From contig DASZDG010000080.1 of assembly GCA_035942255.1 (NCBI GenBank), positions 1 through 14,981 of the forward strand: DNA of 14,981 bases. The letters run 5' to 3'. Under the pieces are notes generated by a model. It saw only the letters and a list, made by a program, of their open reading frames with translations. It made no database searches and was not told where the DNA came from. Position numbers and translations under genes: made by a program. Each line of letters begins with the position of its first letter. The stretch's first letter is position 1. The DNA is from JALZEG01 sp035942255. GTDB taxonomy: Bacteria; Actinomycetota; CADDZG01; WHSQ01. Below, in pieces: positions 1 through 9,987 of this stretch.

Positions 1-2
1 AT

Positions 3-155
3 CCCAGTGTGTGGAGGGAGGCTTCGAAGAGATTCCGGGCGAAAAGCGTCAGAAAGGGCAGGTTCTTCGGCGAGAACACGCCGTGCCCGAAGGAAGTGAC
101 GCGCTGGTATGCATTGCTCCTCGAGAAGATGGGGATCCCAGTATCAGTTGGTTGA
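3..155 (+). CDS. 3' end of an unidentified gene (partial)
   Basis: An open frame enters from the left edge and ends at a TGA at 153-155, giving about 50 C-terminal residues. I do not recognise the family. The visible tail is basic (Lys/Arg-rich, with a segment RKGRFFGENTPC) and then looks helical (KEVTRWYALLLEKMG), ending in a short hydrophobic stretch. Roughly three quarters of third codon positions are G or C, which supports real coding, but overall GC is about 57%, below the rest of the window, and the last dozen codons are AT-richer. It ends 88 bases from the 3' end of the tRNA-Asn gene, so it would lie on the side where an integrated element would sit. Whether it is native or acquired cannot be decided from 155 bases. 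Confidence 0.5.
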   Translation, partial: PSVWREASKRFRAKSVRKGRFFGENTPCPKEVTRWYALLLEKMGIPVSVG

Positions 156-161
156 TGATTT

Positions 162-178
162 GCGGGGCCGCCCCCCGC
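162..178. repeat. Short GC hairpin after the partial gene
   Basis: GCGGGG and CCCCGC form a 6-bp stem around the loop CCGCC, seven bases after the stop codon of the partial gene. There is no T-tract after it on either strand, so it may help end transcription but is not a textbook terminator. Confidence 0.35.
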
Positions 179-200
179 GACATAGGTATGTCGGGACGCG

Positions 201-227
201 CAAGAGGCGGCCCGAGGCCGCCTCTTG
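201..227 (-). terminator. Strong hairpin, probable terminator of tRNA-Asn
   Basis: A perfect 12-bp inverted repeat (CAAGAGGCGGCC / GGCCGCCTCTTG) with a 3-base loop CGA begins 15 bases past the tRNA 3' end. Its position fits termination of the minus-strand tRNA transcript, and it could also stop plus-strand read-through from the partial gene. The minus-strand bases after the stem are not a T-tract, so the assignment rests on stem strength and position. Confidence 0.55.
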
Positions 228-242
228 GTCAGTCGATGGGAG

Positions 243-315
243 CTCCGGGGGCGGGACTCGAACCCGCAACCTACCGGTTAACAGCCGGTTGCTCTGCCGG
301 TTGAGCTACCCCGGA
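243..315 (-). tRNA. tRNA-Asn (anticodon GTT)
   Basis: On the minus strand the gene folds into a complete cloverleaf. The acceptor arm is TCCGGGG/CCCCGGA with discriminator G. The D arm contains AGCTCAACCGGCAGAGC. The anticodon stem ACCGG/CCGGT holds the loop CTGTTAA, with anticodon GTT at plus-strand 280-282. The T arm is GCGGG-TTCGAGT-CCCGC. The variable loop has 5 bases. The 3' CCA is not encoded: the bases after the discriminator are CTC. The GTT anticodon with a G discriminator is standard for tRNA-Asn. It stands alone, with a strong hairpin downstream. Its 3' end faces the low-GC partial gene. Confidence 0.96.
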
Positions 316-327
316 TCGACGGGTCAC

Positions 328-333
328 ATCCTA
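328..333 (-). promoter_or_regulatory. Possible -10 box of tRNA-Asn
   Basis: The minus strand reads TAGGAT 12 bases before the mature tRNA 5' end, which would start transcription about 5 bases upstream of the tRNA. No convincing -35 is seen at the expected distance, so this is weak. Confidence 0.3.
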
Positions 334-392
334 TCGGGACGGGGCCTCGCCGGACGACGCGGCCCCCGGTTCGGCGCCCGGCAAAGCGGGCA

Positions 393-398
393 TACGAT
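393..398 (+). promoter_or_regulatory. Possible -10 box of the YtxH-like gene
   Basis: TACGAT fits the TANNNT consensus and lies 38 bases before the start codon, giving a leader of about 30 bases that carries the ribosome binding site. The -35 region (around TTCGGC at 370-375) is poor. Confidence 0.3.
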
Positions 399-436
399 CA
401 TCATCCGAGCGCTCACATCTTCTACGGGAGGTCGAC

Positions 437-706
437 ATGCGGGGTCGTCTGGGACTACTGATCGGGTTCGGCGCGGGCTACGTCCTGGGTGCGAAGGCGG
501 GGACCGAGCGCTACGAGCAGCTCCAGAGGCTCTACGACAACCTCGTCAGCTCGCCTGGCTTCCAGCAGGCGACCGGTAAGGCGAAGGAGGCCGTGGGCTC
601 GGGCCTCGAGCAGGCGAAGGACCTGGCGTCGGACGGCATCGCGAAGGTCAAGGGCGGAGACGGCCACCCGTCGGGCCTGTCGGTCGCTCCCCCGCCGCAG
701 AGCTAA
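437..706 (+). CDS. YtxH-like small membrane-associated protein
   Basis: An 89-residue protein. Residues about 6-21 are a glycine-rich hydrophobic segment (LLIGFGAGYVLGAKAG) followed directly by ERYEQLQRLYDNL and a Lys/Ala/Glu-rich helical stretch, then a flexible Ser/Pro tail. The GYVLGAKAGTERYEQ pattern is typical of YtxH-like proteins in Actinomycetota, small single-span or amphipathic proteins of unclear and probably stress-linked function. The ATG is preceded by GGGAGG (426-431) with a 5-base spacer, which fixes the start. It converges on rpoD with only 23 bases between the stop codons and no clear terminator there. The family call is by pattern recognition; no biochemical role can be stated. 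Confidence 0.75.
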   Translation: MRGRLGLLIGFGAGYVLGAKAGTERYEQLQRLYDNLVSSPGFQQATGKAKEAVGSGLEQAKDLASDGIAKVKGGDGHPSGLSVAPPPQS

Positions 707-729
707 CCGCGCGTCGAGGGCTGCCGCTC

Positions 730-2004
<1,275 letters not shown>

Positions 2005-3813
2005 CTACGCGGCCCCCTGCACCTTGCGAAGCAGGTCACGCCTCGTCGCCTCGAGCCCGACCAGCTCCGTGAACAGCTCGTCGTGCCGTTGTGGGTCGTC
2101 CAATGGGTTGATCTCCTGAAGAGTGTTGCGCCGGCTCTTTATGTCCCGCTCCAGGCCGAAGACCTGCAAGCGTACGAAGACCTCCCGCAATCTAGCGTGA
2201 AGCTCGTCGTCCTCGGGGACATCGGCGCCCACGATGAGCTCCGTGAACAGCGACAGCGCGTCGGGTGACAGCTGTTGCGCGAACGCCGGGCCTTCGACGG
2301 CACGCCCTTCCTCCAGCCATGCCCGCGCCTGAGTGAACAGCTCGCGGCGAGCGGACGAGGTGAAGTGTGCGGGGTCGACGTCCTTCGTCCAGGGACCCGC
2401 TTCGTGAGTCCGTAGCAACAGCAACTGGAGCGCCTCCCGCTCTACCTTCACGTGCCCAGGGAAGCGCCGGTCGCGCGCGACGTCGGTCTCTGCTCCCCCC
2501 GATCCCGACGCCCGGGAACGCCCTTCCTGCAGCGCCCGGTGCACTACTTCGGGATCCACCCCGATCCGCTTCGCCGCCATGAACGCGTACTCGTGGCGCG
2601 CTATCGGATCAGGGTGCCACCCTAGCACCTCACACGCTTCTCTCACGGCGTGGGAGCGGGCTTCCGGGGTGTCCAAAGGAAGCTTGGCAAGCGTCTGTTC
2701 CAGCTTGAACTCGAGCAACGGCTGCGCCGCGTCGATGACCTTGCGAATGCCTTCGTCACCGTCGCTCTTGGCGACGTCGGCGGGGTCGCGGCCCGGTGGC
2801 AGCGGCGCGACGAGCACCTCCATCCCGATCCGGTGGTGGATGCCGAAGCCGCGCTCGGTCGCGCCCGCGCCGGCCGCGTCGGCGTCGAACATCAGGACGG
2901 CGCGCGAGGAGAACTTCTTCAGCTGCTCGAAGTGCGTGTCCCCCAGCGCGACGCCGTTCGTGGCGACCGCCTCCTCGACCCCGGCCTCGTGCAGCGCGAT
3001 CACGTCGGTGTACCCCTCGACCACGAGGGCCGCGCCGCGGGCGATCGCCGACTTCGCGCGGTTCAGCCCGTACATCACGCGCGACTTCGAGAACACGGGC
3101 GTCTCCGACGTGTTCAGGTACTTCGGCTGCTGGTCGCCCAGGGCGCGGGCGCCGAAGCCGACGACGTCGCCCTGCAGGTTCCACGTCGGGAACGTGATGC
3201 GTCGCCGGAACGTGTCGTAGAGCGACCCATCCTTGTCGCTGACCCGGGCGAGGTCGGCCTGGAGGATCTCGTCCTGCTTGAAGCCCTTCGACAGGAGGTG
3301 GCGGGCGAGCGCGTTGCGTCCCGGGGCGTACCCGAGCTGCCACCGCTCGGCCACCTCGCGCCCGAACCCGCGGCTCTCGAGGTACGTGCGCGCGTCGGCC
3401 GCGTCGGCGGCGGTGAACAGCTGGACGTGGAAGAACGCCGCTGCTGCTTCATTCGCCTCGATCACCCGCGCCTTCAGCCCCCGCGAGGCCCCCCGGTCCC
3501 CCGCCCTCGACTCCTCGTAGTGCAGGTCGAAGGCGAACCTGCGCGCCAGCCACTCGACCGCCTCGGGGAACGGGAGGTTCTCGACCTTCTGCACGAAGTG
3601 GTAGACGTTGCCGCCCTCGCCGCACCCGAAGCAGTGCCACAGCCCCTTCGCGGCATCGACCTGGAACGACGGAGTCTTCTCGGAGTGGAAGGGGCAGAGC
3701 CCCTTGAACGTGTGCGCTCCCGAGCGCTTCAGCTGCGAGTGGGCCGAGACCACCTCGACGATGTCCGCGCGCTCGCGCAGCGCATCGATGTCGTCTTCTC
3801 TGATCTTCGCCAT
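2005..3813 (-). CDS. dnaG: DNA primase DnaG
   Basis: A 602-residue bacterial primase that makes RNA primers at the replication fork with the DnaB helicase. The N-terminal CHC2 zinc finger is visible as Cys40, His43, Cys61 and Cys64 (CPFH ... HCFGCG). The catalytic core follows, with the RNA-polymerase basic region (RRRITFP, near 203-209) and the Toprim fold: EGYTD at 266-270 supplies the acidic general-base residue and DADAAG at 310-315 the metal-binding Asp pair. The C-terminal 150 residues or so are the less conserved helicase-binding region. Length is normal. The start ATG has a GAGG 8 bases upstream. Transcription comes from dgt 54 bases upstream, and the stop codon touches the rpoD start. 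Unlike the enterobacterial operon there is no rpsU; dgt takes the upstream place, as in several actinobacteria. Confidence 0.97.
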   Translation of the reverse strand: MAKIREDDIDALRERADIVEVVSAHSQLKRSGAHTFKGLCPFHSEKTPSFQVDAAKGLWHCFGCGEGGNVYHFVQKVENLPFPEAVEWLARRFAFDLHYEESRAGDRGASRGLKARVIEANEAAAAFFHVQLFTAADAADARTYLESRGFGREVAERWQLGYAPGRNALARHLLSKGFKQDEILQADLARVSDKDGSLYDTFRRRITFPTWNLQGDVVGFGARALGDQQPKYLNTSETPVFSKSRVMYGLNRAKSAIARGAALVVEGYTDVIALHEAGVEEAVATNGVALGDTHFEQLKKFSSRAVLMFDADAAGAGATERGFGIHHRIGMEVLVAPLPPGRDPADVAKSDGDEGIRKVIDAAQPLLEFKLEQTLAKLPLDTPEARSHAVREACEVLGWHPDPIARHEYAFMAAKRIGVDPEVVHRALQEGRSRASGSGGAETDVARDRRFPGHVKVEREALQLLLLRTHEAGPWTKDVDPAHFTSSARRELFTQARAWLEEGRAVEGPAFAQQLSPDALSLFTELIVGADVPEDDELHARLREVFVRLQVFGLERDIKSRRNTLQEINPLDDPQRHDELFTELVGLEATRRDLLRKVQGAA

Positions 3814-3867
3814 CCCACCTGCCTCACCGATTCCGGGCGCGCTAGAGCGCTGGGTGGGGAAGTGGCC

Positions 3868-4833
3868 TCATTCTAGGCCCCCGAGCCCCGGCGGCGGCCC
3901 GTCGACCAGCCGCTCGAACGTTCGCAGCGCGAAGCGGTCCGTCATCCCGGCCACATAGTCGACCGCTTCCTGGCGGCGGAGCGGGTCGGCGCCGTAGTGG
4001 TCGAGCAGCGTCTGCATGATCCGTTCGACGGCTTCCCGCGTCGCGCGGGCGATCCGGCCGAGGTAGACGCGCTCGAACAGGAACTTCCGCGTGGCCCCCA
4101 TCGCGGCGAAGACCGGGGGCGACATCGTGATCTCGTCGGAGCCCTCCGACGCCTCGACCAGGTCAGTCACCATCCGCTCGACGCGGTCCGAGTGCGTCGC
4201 GCCCAGCTCGCCCACGGTCACGGCCGGGAGGTCGCCCTCCGTCAGGATGCCCGCCCGCAGCGCGTCGTCGATGTCGTGGTTGAGGTACGCGATGCGGTCG
4301 GCGTACCGGGCGATCTGGCCCTCGAGCGTCGCCGGCATCGGCATCGACCACGTGTGGTTCGCGATCCCGTCGCGGACCTCCCACGTCAGATTCAGGTCCT
4401 CGAGCACCTCGACGATGCGCACGGACTGGAGGTTGTGCCGGAAGCCGGGGTGGAACGCGGCCACGACCTCCTCGCCGAGGTGGCCGAAGGGGGTGTGGCC
4501 GAGGTCGTGGCCGAGGCAGACCGCCTCGACCAGGTCCTCGTTCAGCGACAGCGCCCGGGCGATCGTGCGGGCGACCTGGCTGACCTCGAGCGTGTGCGTG
4601 AGGCGGACCCGGTAGTGGTCGCCCTCGGGCGCGAGGAACACCTGGGTCTTGTGGGCGAGGCGCCGGAACGCCTTCGAATGGACGATCCGGTCGCGGTCCC
4701 GCTGGTAGCAGGTGCGGAGGTCGTCCTCCGGCTCGTGACGGTCCCGCCCCTTCGACTCCGACGCGAGCTGGGCGCGCTCCGACAACGTCCGTCGCTCCTT
4801 GTCCTCGGTGCGCTCGCGCCAGGTCCCGCTCAC
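3868..4833 (-). CDS. dgt: dGTP/dNTP triphosphohydrolase (HD superfamily)
   Basis: A 321-residue protein of the dGTPase-like group, which splits deoxynucleoside triphosphates into deoxynucleoside and triphosphate and so limits the dNTP pool. The HD-domain metal ligands are all present: His80 (RLTHTLEV), His109-Asp110 (CLGHDLGHTPFGH) and Asp179 (RYADRIAYLNHD). The motif GFRHN at 130-134 and the arginine-rich N-terminal RIVHSKAFRRLAHKTQV are also characteristic. It is shorter at the C-terminus than mycobacterial homologues of about 430 residues but all catalytic parts are there. The start is GTG at 4833. No Shine-Dalgarno precedes it; a TANNNT box ends 7 bases upstream, so the mRNA is probably leaderless. 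It heads dgt-dnaG-rpoD. The exact nucleotide preference (dGTP or any dNTP) cannot be told from sequence. Confidence 0.94.
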   Translation of the reverse strand: MSGTWRERTEDKERRTLSERAQLASESKGRDRHEPEDDLRTCYQRDRDRIVHSKAFRRLAHKTQVFLAPEGDHYRVRLTHTLEVSQVARTIARALSLNEDLVEAVCLGHDLGHTPFGHLGEEVVAAFHPGFRHNLQSVRIVEVLEDLNLTWEVRDGIANHTWSMPMPATLEGQIARYADRIAYLNHDIDDALRAGILTEGDLPAVTVGELGATHSDRVERMVTDLVEASEGSDEITMSPPVFAAMGATRKFLFERVYLGRIARATREAVERIMQTLLDHYGADPLRRQEAVDYVAGMTDRFALRTFERLVDGPPPGLGGLE

Positions 4834-4840
4834 GCGGGGG

Positions 4841-4846
4841 ACGTTA
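4841..4846 (-). promoter_or_regulatory. Probable leaderless promoter (-10) of dgt-dnaG-rpoD
   Basis: The minus strand reads TAACGT, then 7 bases, then the dgt GTG. This spacing would start transcription at the start codon, and no ribosome binding site is present, which fits a leaderless mRNA. No -35 match is evident. It overlaps a plus-strand TAGCAT facing the other way. Confidence 0.45.
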
Positions 4847-4850
4847 GCAT
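4845..4850 (+). promoter_or_regulatory. Possible -10 of the secreted-protein gene
   Basis: TAGCAT (TANNNT) overlaps the opposed dgt box by two bases. Initiation near 4857 would give a leader of about 24 bases to the GTG at 4881, containing its AGGGGG ribosome binding site. Confidence 0.35.
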
Positions 4851-4880
4851 TGGGGTACGACGACTATGAGGGGGCGCCTG

Positions 4881-5543
4881 GTGAAGAGACGGTTGCGCCG
4901 CCCCCTGGCGGCGGTGCTGGCGGGCGCTCTCGTCGTCTGGTGGCAGGTCCCGGCGCAGGCCCAGCTCGACGCGCGCGAGGAGCCGGTGGTGTCCGGCCCC
5001 CTCCACGCCGCCGGCGAGGGCAAGAAGTGCCGCGTCTCGAAGTACGAGATCGAGGGAGAGGTCGTCGCCCGGGCGAAGATCTGCCTGTTCCTGTACTCGT
5101 TCGACTCCGAGATGGAGGACGACGACGCGAACGACTACGGGGTGATGTGGGCGCAGACGAACGTCGACACGAGGGGCGGCTGGTGCGCGTTCACGGTCCA
5201 CACGGAGGTCTCGATCCCCGAGGACATGCCGATCCACAACCGGGTCCCGAAGGCGCGCGACATACCGAAGCGGATCGGCGTGACGTCGAAGCTGGTCGTC
5301 GACGCCGGCGGCCACGCGACCGAGAAGGGCTCCGTCAAGAAGAGGATGACGCTGTACCCGGACTCGCTGTCGCGGTCCCGGAAGGACGGTGACGACGACA
5401 CCGACCGCGTGCGCGTGACGTGGCGTGGGGAGACCGCGGCGAAGCTGGGCTTCGTCTCGGGGCTGGAGGTGTCGTGGCCTGTGGACGACGGGCCCCCGGC
5501 CGCGGTGCCGTTCCGTGTGGAGTATCCGATCAGGCAGTGCTAG
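4881..5543 (+). CDS. Secreted protein of unknown function, four cysteines
   Basis: I do not recognise the family. The start chosen is GTG 4881, because AGGGGG (4869-4874) lies 6 bases before it and the protein then opens with a classic Sec signal peptide: n-region MKRRLRRP, hydrophobic core LAAVLAGALVVWW, cleavage likely after AQA (residues 25-27). An in-frame ATG at 4866 is possible but its leader has no ribosome site. The mature protein is about 193 residues, polar, probably beta-rich, with exactly four cysteines (50, 68, 102 and the last residue, 220), which suggests two disulfides outside the cytoplasm. An acidic run (EMEDDDAND) and a charged SRSRKDGDDDTD segment look like surface loops. 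It is divergent from dgt and ends on the same CTAG as padR. There are no catalytic motifs I can name. Confidence 0.7.
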   Translation: MKRRLRRPLAAVLAGALVVWWQVPAQAQLDAREEPVVSGPLHAAGEGKKCRVSKYEIEGEVVARAKICLFLYSFDSEMEDDDANDYGVMWAQTNVDTRGGWCAFTVHTEVSIPEDMPIHNRVPKARDIPKRIGVTSKLVVDAGGHATEKGSVKKRMTLYPDSLSRSRKDGDDDTDRVRVTWRGETAAKLGFVSGLEVSWPVDDGPPAAVPFRVEYPIRQC

Positions 5544-6214
5544 CGGCGCGCGTCGTTAACCACCTTTGCGCGGGAGGTGTCTGACACGTCAGACACGACT
5601 GACATGTCTGTCGTGTCTGACACACCTCGGGCGGAGCCCCTATCGACCGAGCCGCCCGTCTCGCTCACCGCGGCCCCCGCGGGCTGCGTCTCCAGGATCG
5701 AACGCCAGAACGCCAGCGCGGCCTCCACTAGCCCGATGCCCAGCCGCAACGTCGAGAGCTGCGCGGTCACGTCCGGCCGGCCTGCGTACTCGTCGTACAT
5801 GCCCTTCAGCTCGAAGAGCCTCTCCGACAGCGACTCGACCTGAGCCGCGGCCAGCCCGTCCGACGCGTCCGGCGCGAGGCCCGAGAAGTAGAGCTTGAGC
5901 AACGCCGGGTAGCGGATCCCGGGAAGCCGCGCGTCCGGCTCGTGCAGCCAGTCGGTCAGCGCCTCTCTCCCCGACTGCGTCAGCGAGTACACGCGGCGCC
6001 GGCGTCCCGTCTCCTCCTGGTCGACGTCCAGCATCCCGAGCTCGACCAGGCGCGCGCTCTCCGCGTACAGCGAGGTGTGCGGGAACGCCCAGAAGTTGCC
6101 GATCGACATCTGGACTATCCGCTTCATGTCGTACGTCGTGCAGCGGGGCGTGCTCGCGACCAATCCGAGCACCACGTACGAGATCGTCGTCAGCTCCCGG
6201 TCTTCGCCCTTCAT
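5540..6214 (-). CDS. PadR-family transcriptional regulator
   Basis: A 224-residue cytoplasmic regulator. Residues about 10-90 form the PadR winged helix: SYVVLGLVASTPRCTTYDMKR, then a recognition-helix region with SLYAESARLVELGML and a wing ending RRRVYSLTQSGREAL. Residues about 92-175 are the helical C-terminal dimerisation region (YPALLKLYFSGLAPD ... AALAFWRSILE). The last 45 residues or so are low complexity, with SDT/SDV repeats encoded by the compound palindrome, and are probably not part of the fold. The ATG has no ribosome site; a TANNNT box lies 7 bases upstream and an operator-like palindrome abuts the start, so autorepression is likely. The divergent hydrolase is the obvious second target. 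Its stop (TAG) shares CTAG with the stop of the convergent secreted-protein gene. Confidence 0.9.
   Translation of the reverse strand: MKGEDRELTTISYVVLGLVASTPRCTTYDMKRIVQMSIGNFWAFPHTSLYAESARLVELGMLDVDQEETGRRRRVYSLTQSGREALTDWLHEPDARLPGIRYPALLKLYFSGLAPDASDGLAAAQVESLSERLFELKGMYDEYAGRPDVTAQLSTLRLGIGLVEAALAFWRSILETQPAGAAVSETGGSVDRGSARGVSDTTDMSVVSDVSDTSRAKVVNDARR
5574..5628. repeat. 55-bp compound palindrome in the 3' end of padR
   Basis: Nested inverted repeats. The outer arms are GAGGTGT (5574-5580) and ACACCTC (5622-5628). The inner arms, GTCAGACACGAC (5588-5599) and GTCGTGTCTGAC (5610-5621), pair over 12 bp without error, and the tip is the 8-bp palindrome GACATGTC (5601-5608). Only a 7-base bulge, CTGACAC, interrupts one side. 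The unit TGTC-T-GACA occurs at 5578-5586 and 5614-5622, with a degenerate inverted copy between. It lies 30 bases beyond the stop of the upstream plus-strand gene and codes for the Ser/Asp/Val-rich tail of PadR. It may act as a terminator for the convergent pair or as a protein-binding cluster; there is no T-tract. Confidence 0.75.
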
Positions 6215-6238
6215 AGTACGGATGGTACCATTCGTTCT
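6215..6238. promoter_or_regulatory. Operator-like palindrome between padR and the SGNH hydrolase gene
   Basis: The left arm AGTACGGATGG and the right arm CCATTCGTTCT around a central TA match as inverted repeats at 9 of 11 positions, with a perfect 10-bp core ATGGTACCAT (6222-6231). It lies directly against the padR start and covers the candidate -10 boxes of both divergent genes. This is the expected place for a PadR operator. A smaller palindrome CGTTC-T-GAACG (6233-6243) overlaps its right end. Confidence 0.65.
6222..6231. promoter_or_regulatory. Overlapping divergent -10 boxes of padR and the hydrolase
   Basis: TACCAT occurs on both strands of the palindrome ATGGTACCAT. On the minus strand (6227-6222) it lies 7 bases before the padR ATG, giving a leaderless mRNA. 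On the plus strand (6226-6231) it would start transcription near 6238, some 30 bases before the hydrolase start. The -35 regions are weak on both sides. Confidence 0.4.
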
Positions 6239-6267
6239 GAACGATAGAGCGGATGCGGGAGGGCACC

Positions 6268-6990
6268 ATGTGGAGAAGGTTCGTCGCCCTCGGCGACAGC
6301 CTCACGGAAGGCGTGGGAGACCCGGGGCCGGACGGGCGGCTGCGGGGGTGGGCGGACCGGCTCGCGGCCGGGCTCGCGGGAGAGGGCTTCGACTACTACA
6401 ACCTGGCCCGGCTCGGGACCCGCACGAGGGCGGTGCGCGTCCACGAGCTCCCCCGGGCGCTCGAGCTGGGGCCCGACCTCGCGAGCGTCGTCACCGGGAT
6501 GAACGACGCCTTGGCGCCGTCGCTCGACGTGGACGCGCTCCGCGCCGACCTCGCGGCGACCGTCGGCCCGCTGAAGGCGACCGGAGCGTTCGTGTTCACC
6601 GCGGCGGTGCCCGAGACGACGCCGGCCCTGCGGCTGGTCCCGGGGGCCGCGCGGCGCAGGATCGAGGCTCGTCTGGCGCAGGTCCGCGGTGTCATCCACG
6701 ACGTCGCCGCGGCGCACGACGTCCTGTGCTTCGACATGGACGATCTCCCGCGCGGCTTCGAGCTCGGCATCTGCAGCATCGACGGGCTCCACCCGAACGC
6801 GCGCGGCCATCTCCTGATGGCGCAGATAGTGGCCGAGAGGCTGTCGGAGCACTGCGGCACGACGATCGAGCTGACCGCCGACAGCGACTCGTGGCTGAGG
6901 TCGGGCACGCGCCACCTGCGCTGGCTGACGACCGGCGGCTACCTCAGGAGGCACCCGATGGCGCGGCTCGCCCGCGAGGCTCGTTCGTAG
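6268..6990 (+). CDS. SGNH/GDSL-family hydrolase (esterase/lipase-like)
   Basis: A 240-residue serine hydrolase of the SGNH superfamily. Block I is ALGDSLTEG with nucleophile Ser11. The block II glycine is in NLARLGTRT (Gly50). Block III is GMND with Asn79. Block V is DGLHPNARGH with Asp172 and His175 completing the triad. There is no signal peptide, so it is probably cytoplasmic. The likely substrate is an ester or acyl group, unspecified. The start at ATG 6268 is preferred because GGGAGGG (6257-6263) ends 4 bases upstream; an in-frame ATG at 6253 would lie ahead of that site and lengthen the protein by 5 residues. It is divergent from padR across the operator-like palindrome, suggesting PadR control. 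It ends 3 bases from the ppdK stop. Confidence 0.9.
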   Translation: MWRRFVALGDSLTEGVGDPGPDGRLRGWADRLAAGLAGEGFDYYNLARLGTRTRAVRVHELPRALELGPDLASVVTGMNDALAPSLDVDALRADLAATVGPLKATGAFVFTAAVPETTPALRLVPGAARRRIEARLAQVRGVIHDVAAAHDVLCFDMDDLPRGFELGICSIDGLHPNARGHLLMAQIVAERLSEHCGTTIELTADSDSWLRSGTRHLRWLTTGGYLRRHPMARLAREARS

Positions 6991-6993
6991 CGA

Positions 6994-9714
<2,721 letters not shown>

Positions 9715-9718
9715 GTTG

Positions 9719-9985
9719 CTAGTGGCCCCCCTCGGAGTGTTCGAGCACGAGCTTCAGGTCCTTCTCCTCGCCCTCGGCGAGGGTCACGGGGGCCGAGCCC
9801 CTGTGGCCGTGGGCATCCCAGGCGTTCAGCGACCAGCTTCCTTCGCTCACGTGGAACGCGAACCGGCCGTCGTCGTCGGTCATGATCTGCGTCACGACGT
9901 CGCCGGAGGAGTTGTGCAGCTCGACCGTCGCTGCGTTGGCCGGGCGATCGTGGACCATCACGGTTCCGCTGACCTTGCTTCGCAT
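9719..9985 (-). CDS. Small carboxypeptidase-regulatory-like beta-sandwich protein
   Basis: An 88-residue protein with no signal peptide or membrane segment. The pattern VSGTVMVHDRPANAATVEL ... TDDDGRFAFHVSEGSWSLNAWDAHGHRG ... KDLKLVLE follows the repeat order of prealbumin-like carboxypeptidase-regulatory domains and of the DUF1416-type proteins of actinobacteria: a strand, a variable loop, DxxGxF, then GxWxLxA. It ends in a His-containing tail (EHSEGGH). Its function is not known to me. It sits between glyS and ppdK with 2 and 4 bases to its neighbours, so it is co-transcribed with them. AGAGG about 8 bases before the ATG, inside the glyS end, is its ribosome site. It could be a stand-alone binding or chaperone-like domain; no enzyme motif is present. 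Confidence 0.8.
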   Translation of the reverse strand: MRSKVSGTVMVHDRPANAATVELHNSSGDVVTQIMTDDDGRFAFHVSEGSWSLNAWDAHGHRGSAPVTLAEGEEKDLKLVLEHSEGGH

Positions 9986-9987
9986 GG

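Noticed and set aside
11..304. A 97-codon open frame running into the tRNA-Asn gene
   Set aside because: It is in a different frame from the better supported partial gene ending at 155 and reads through the terminator hairpin and most of the tRNA.
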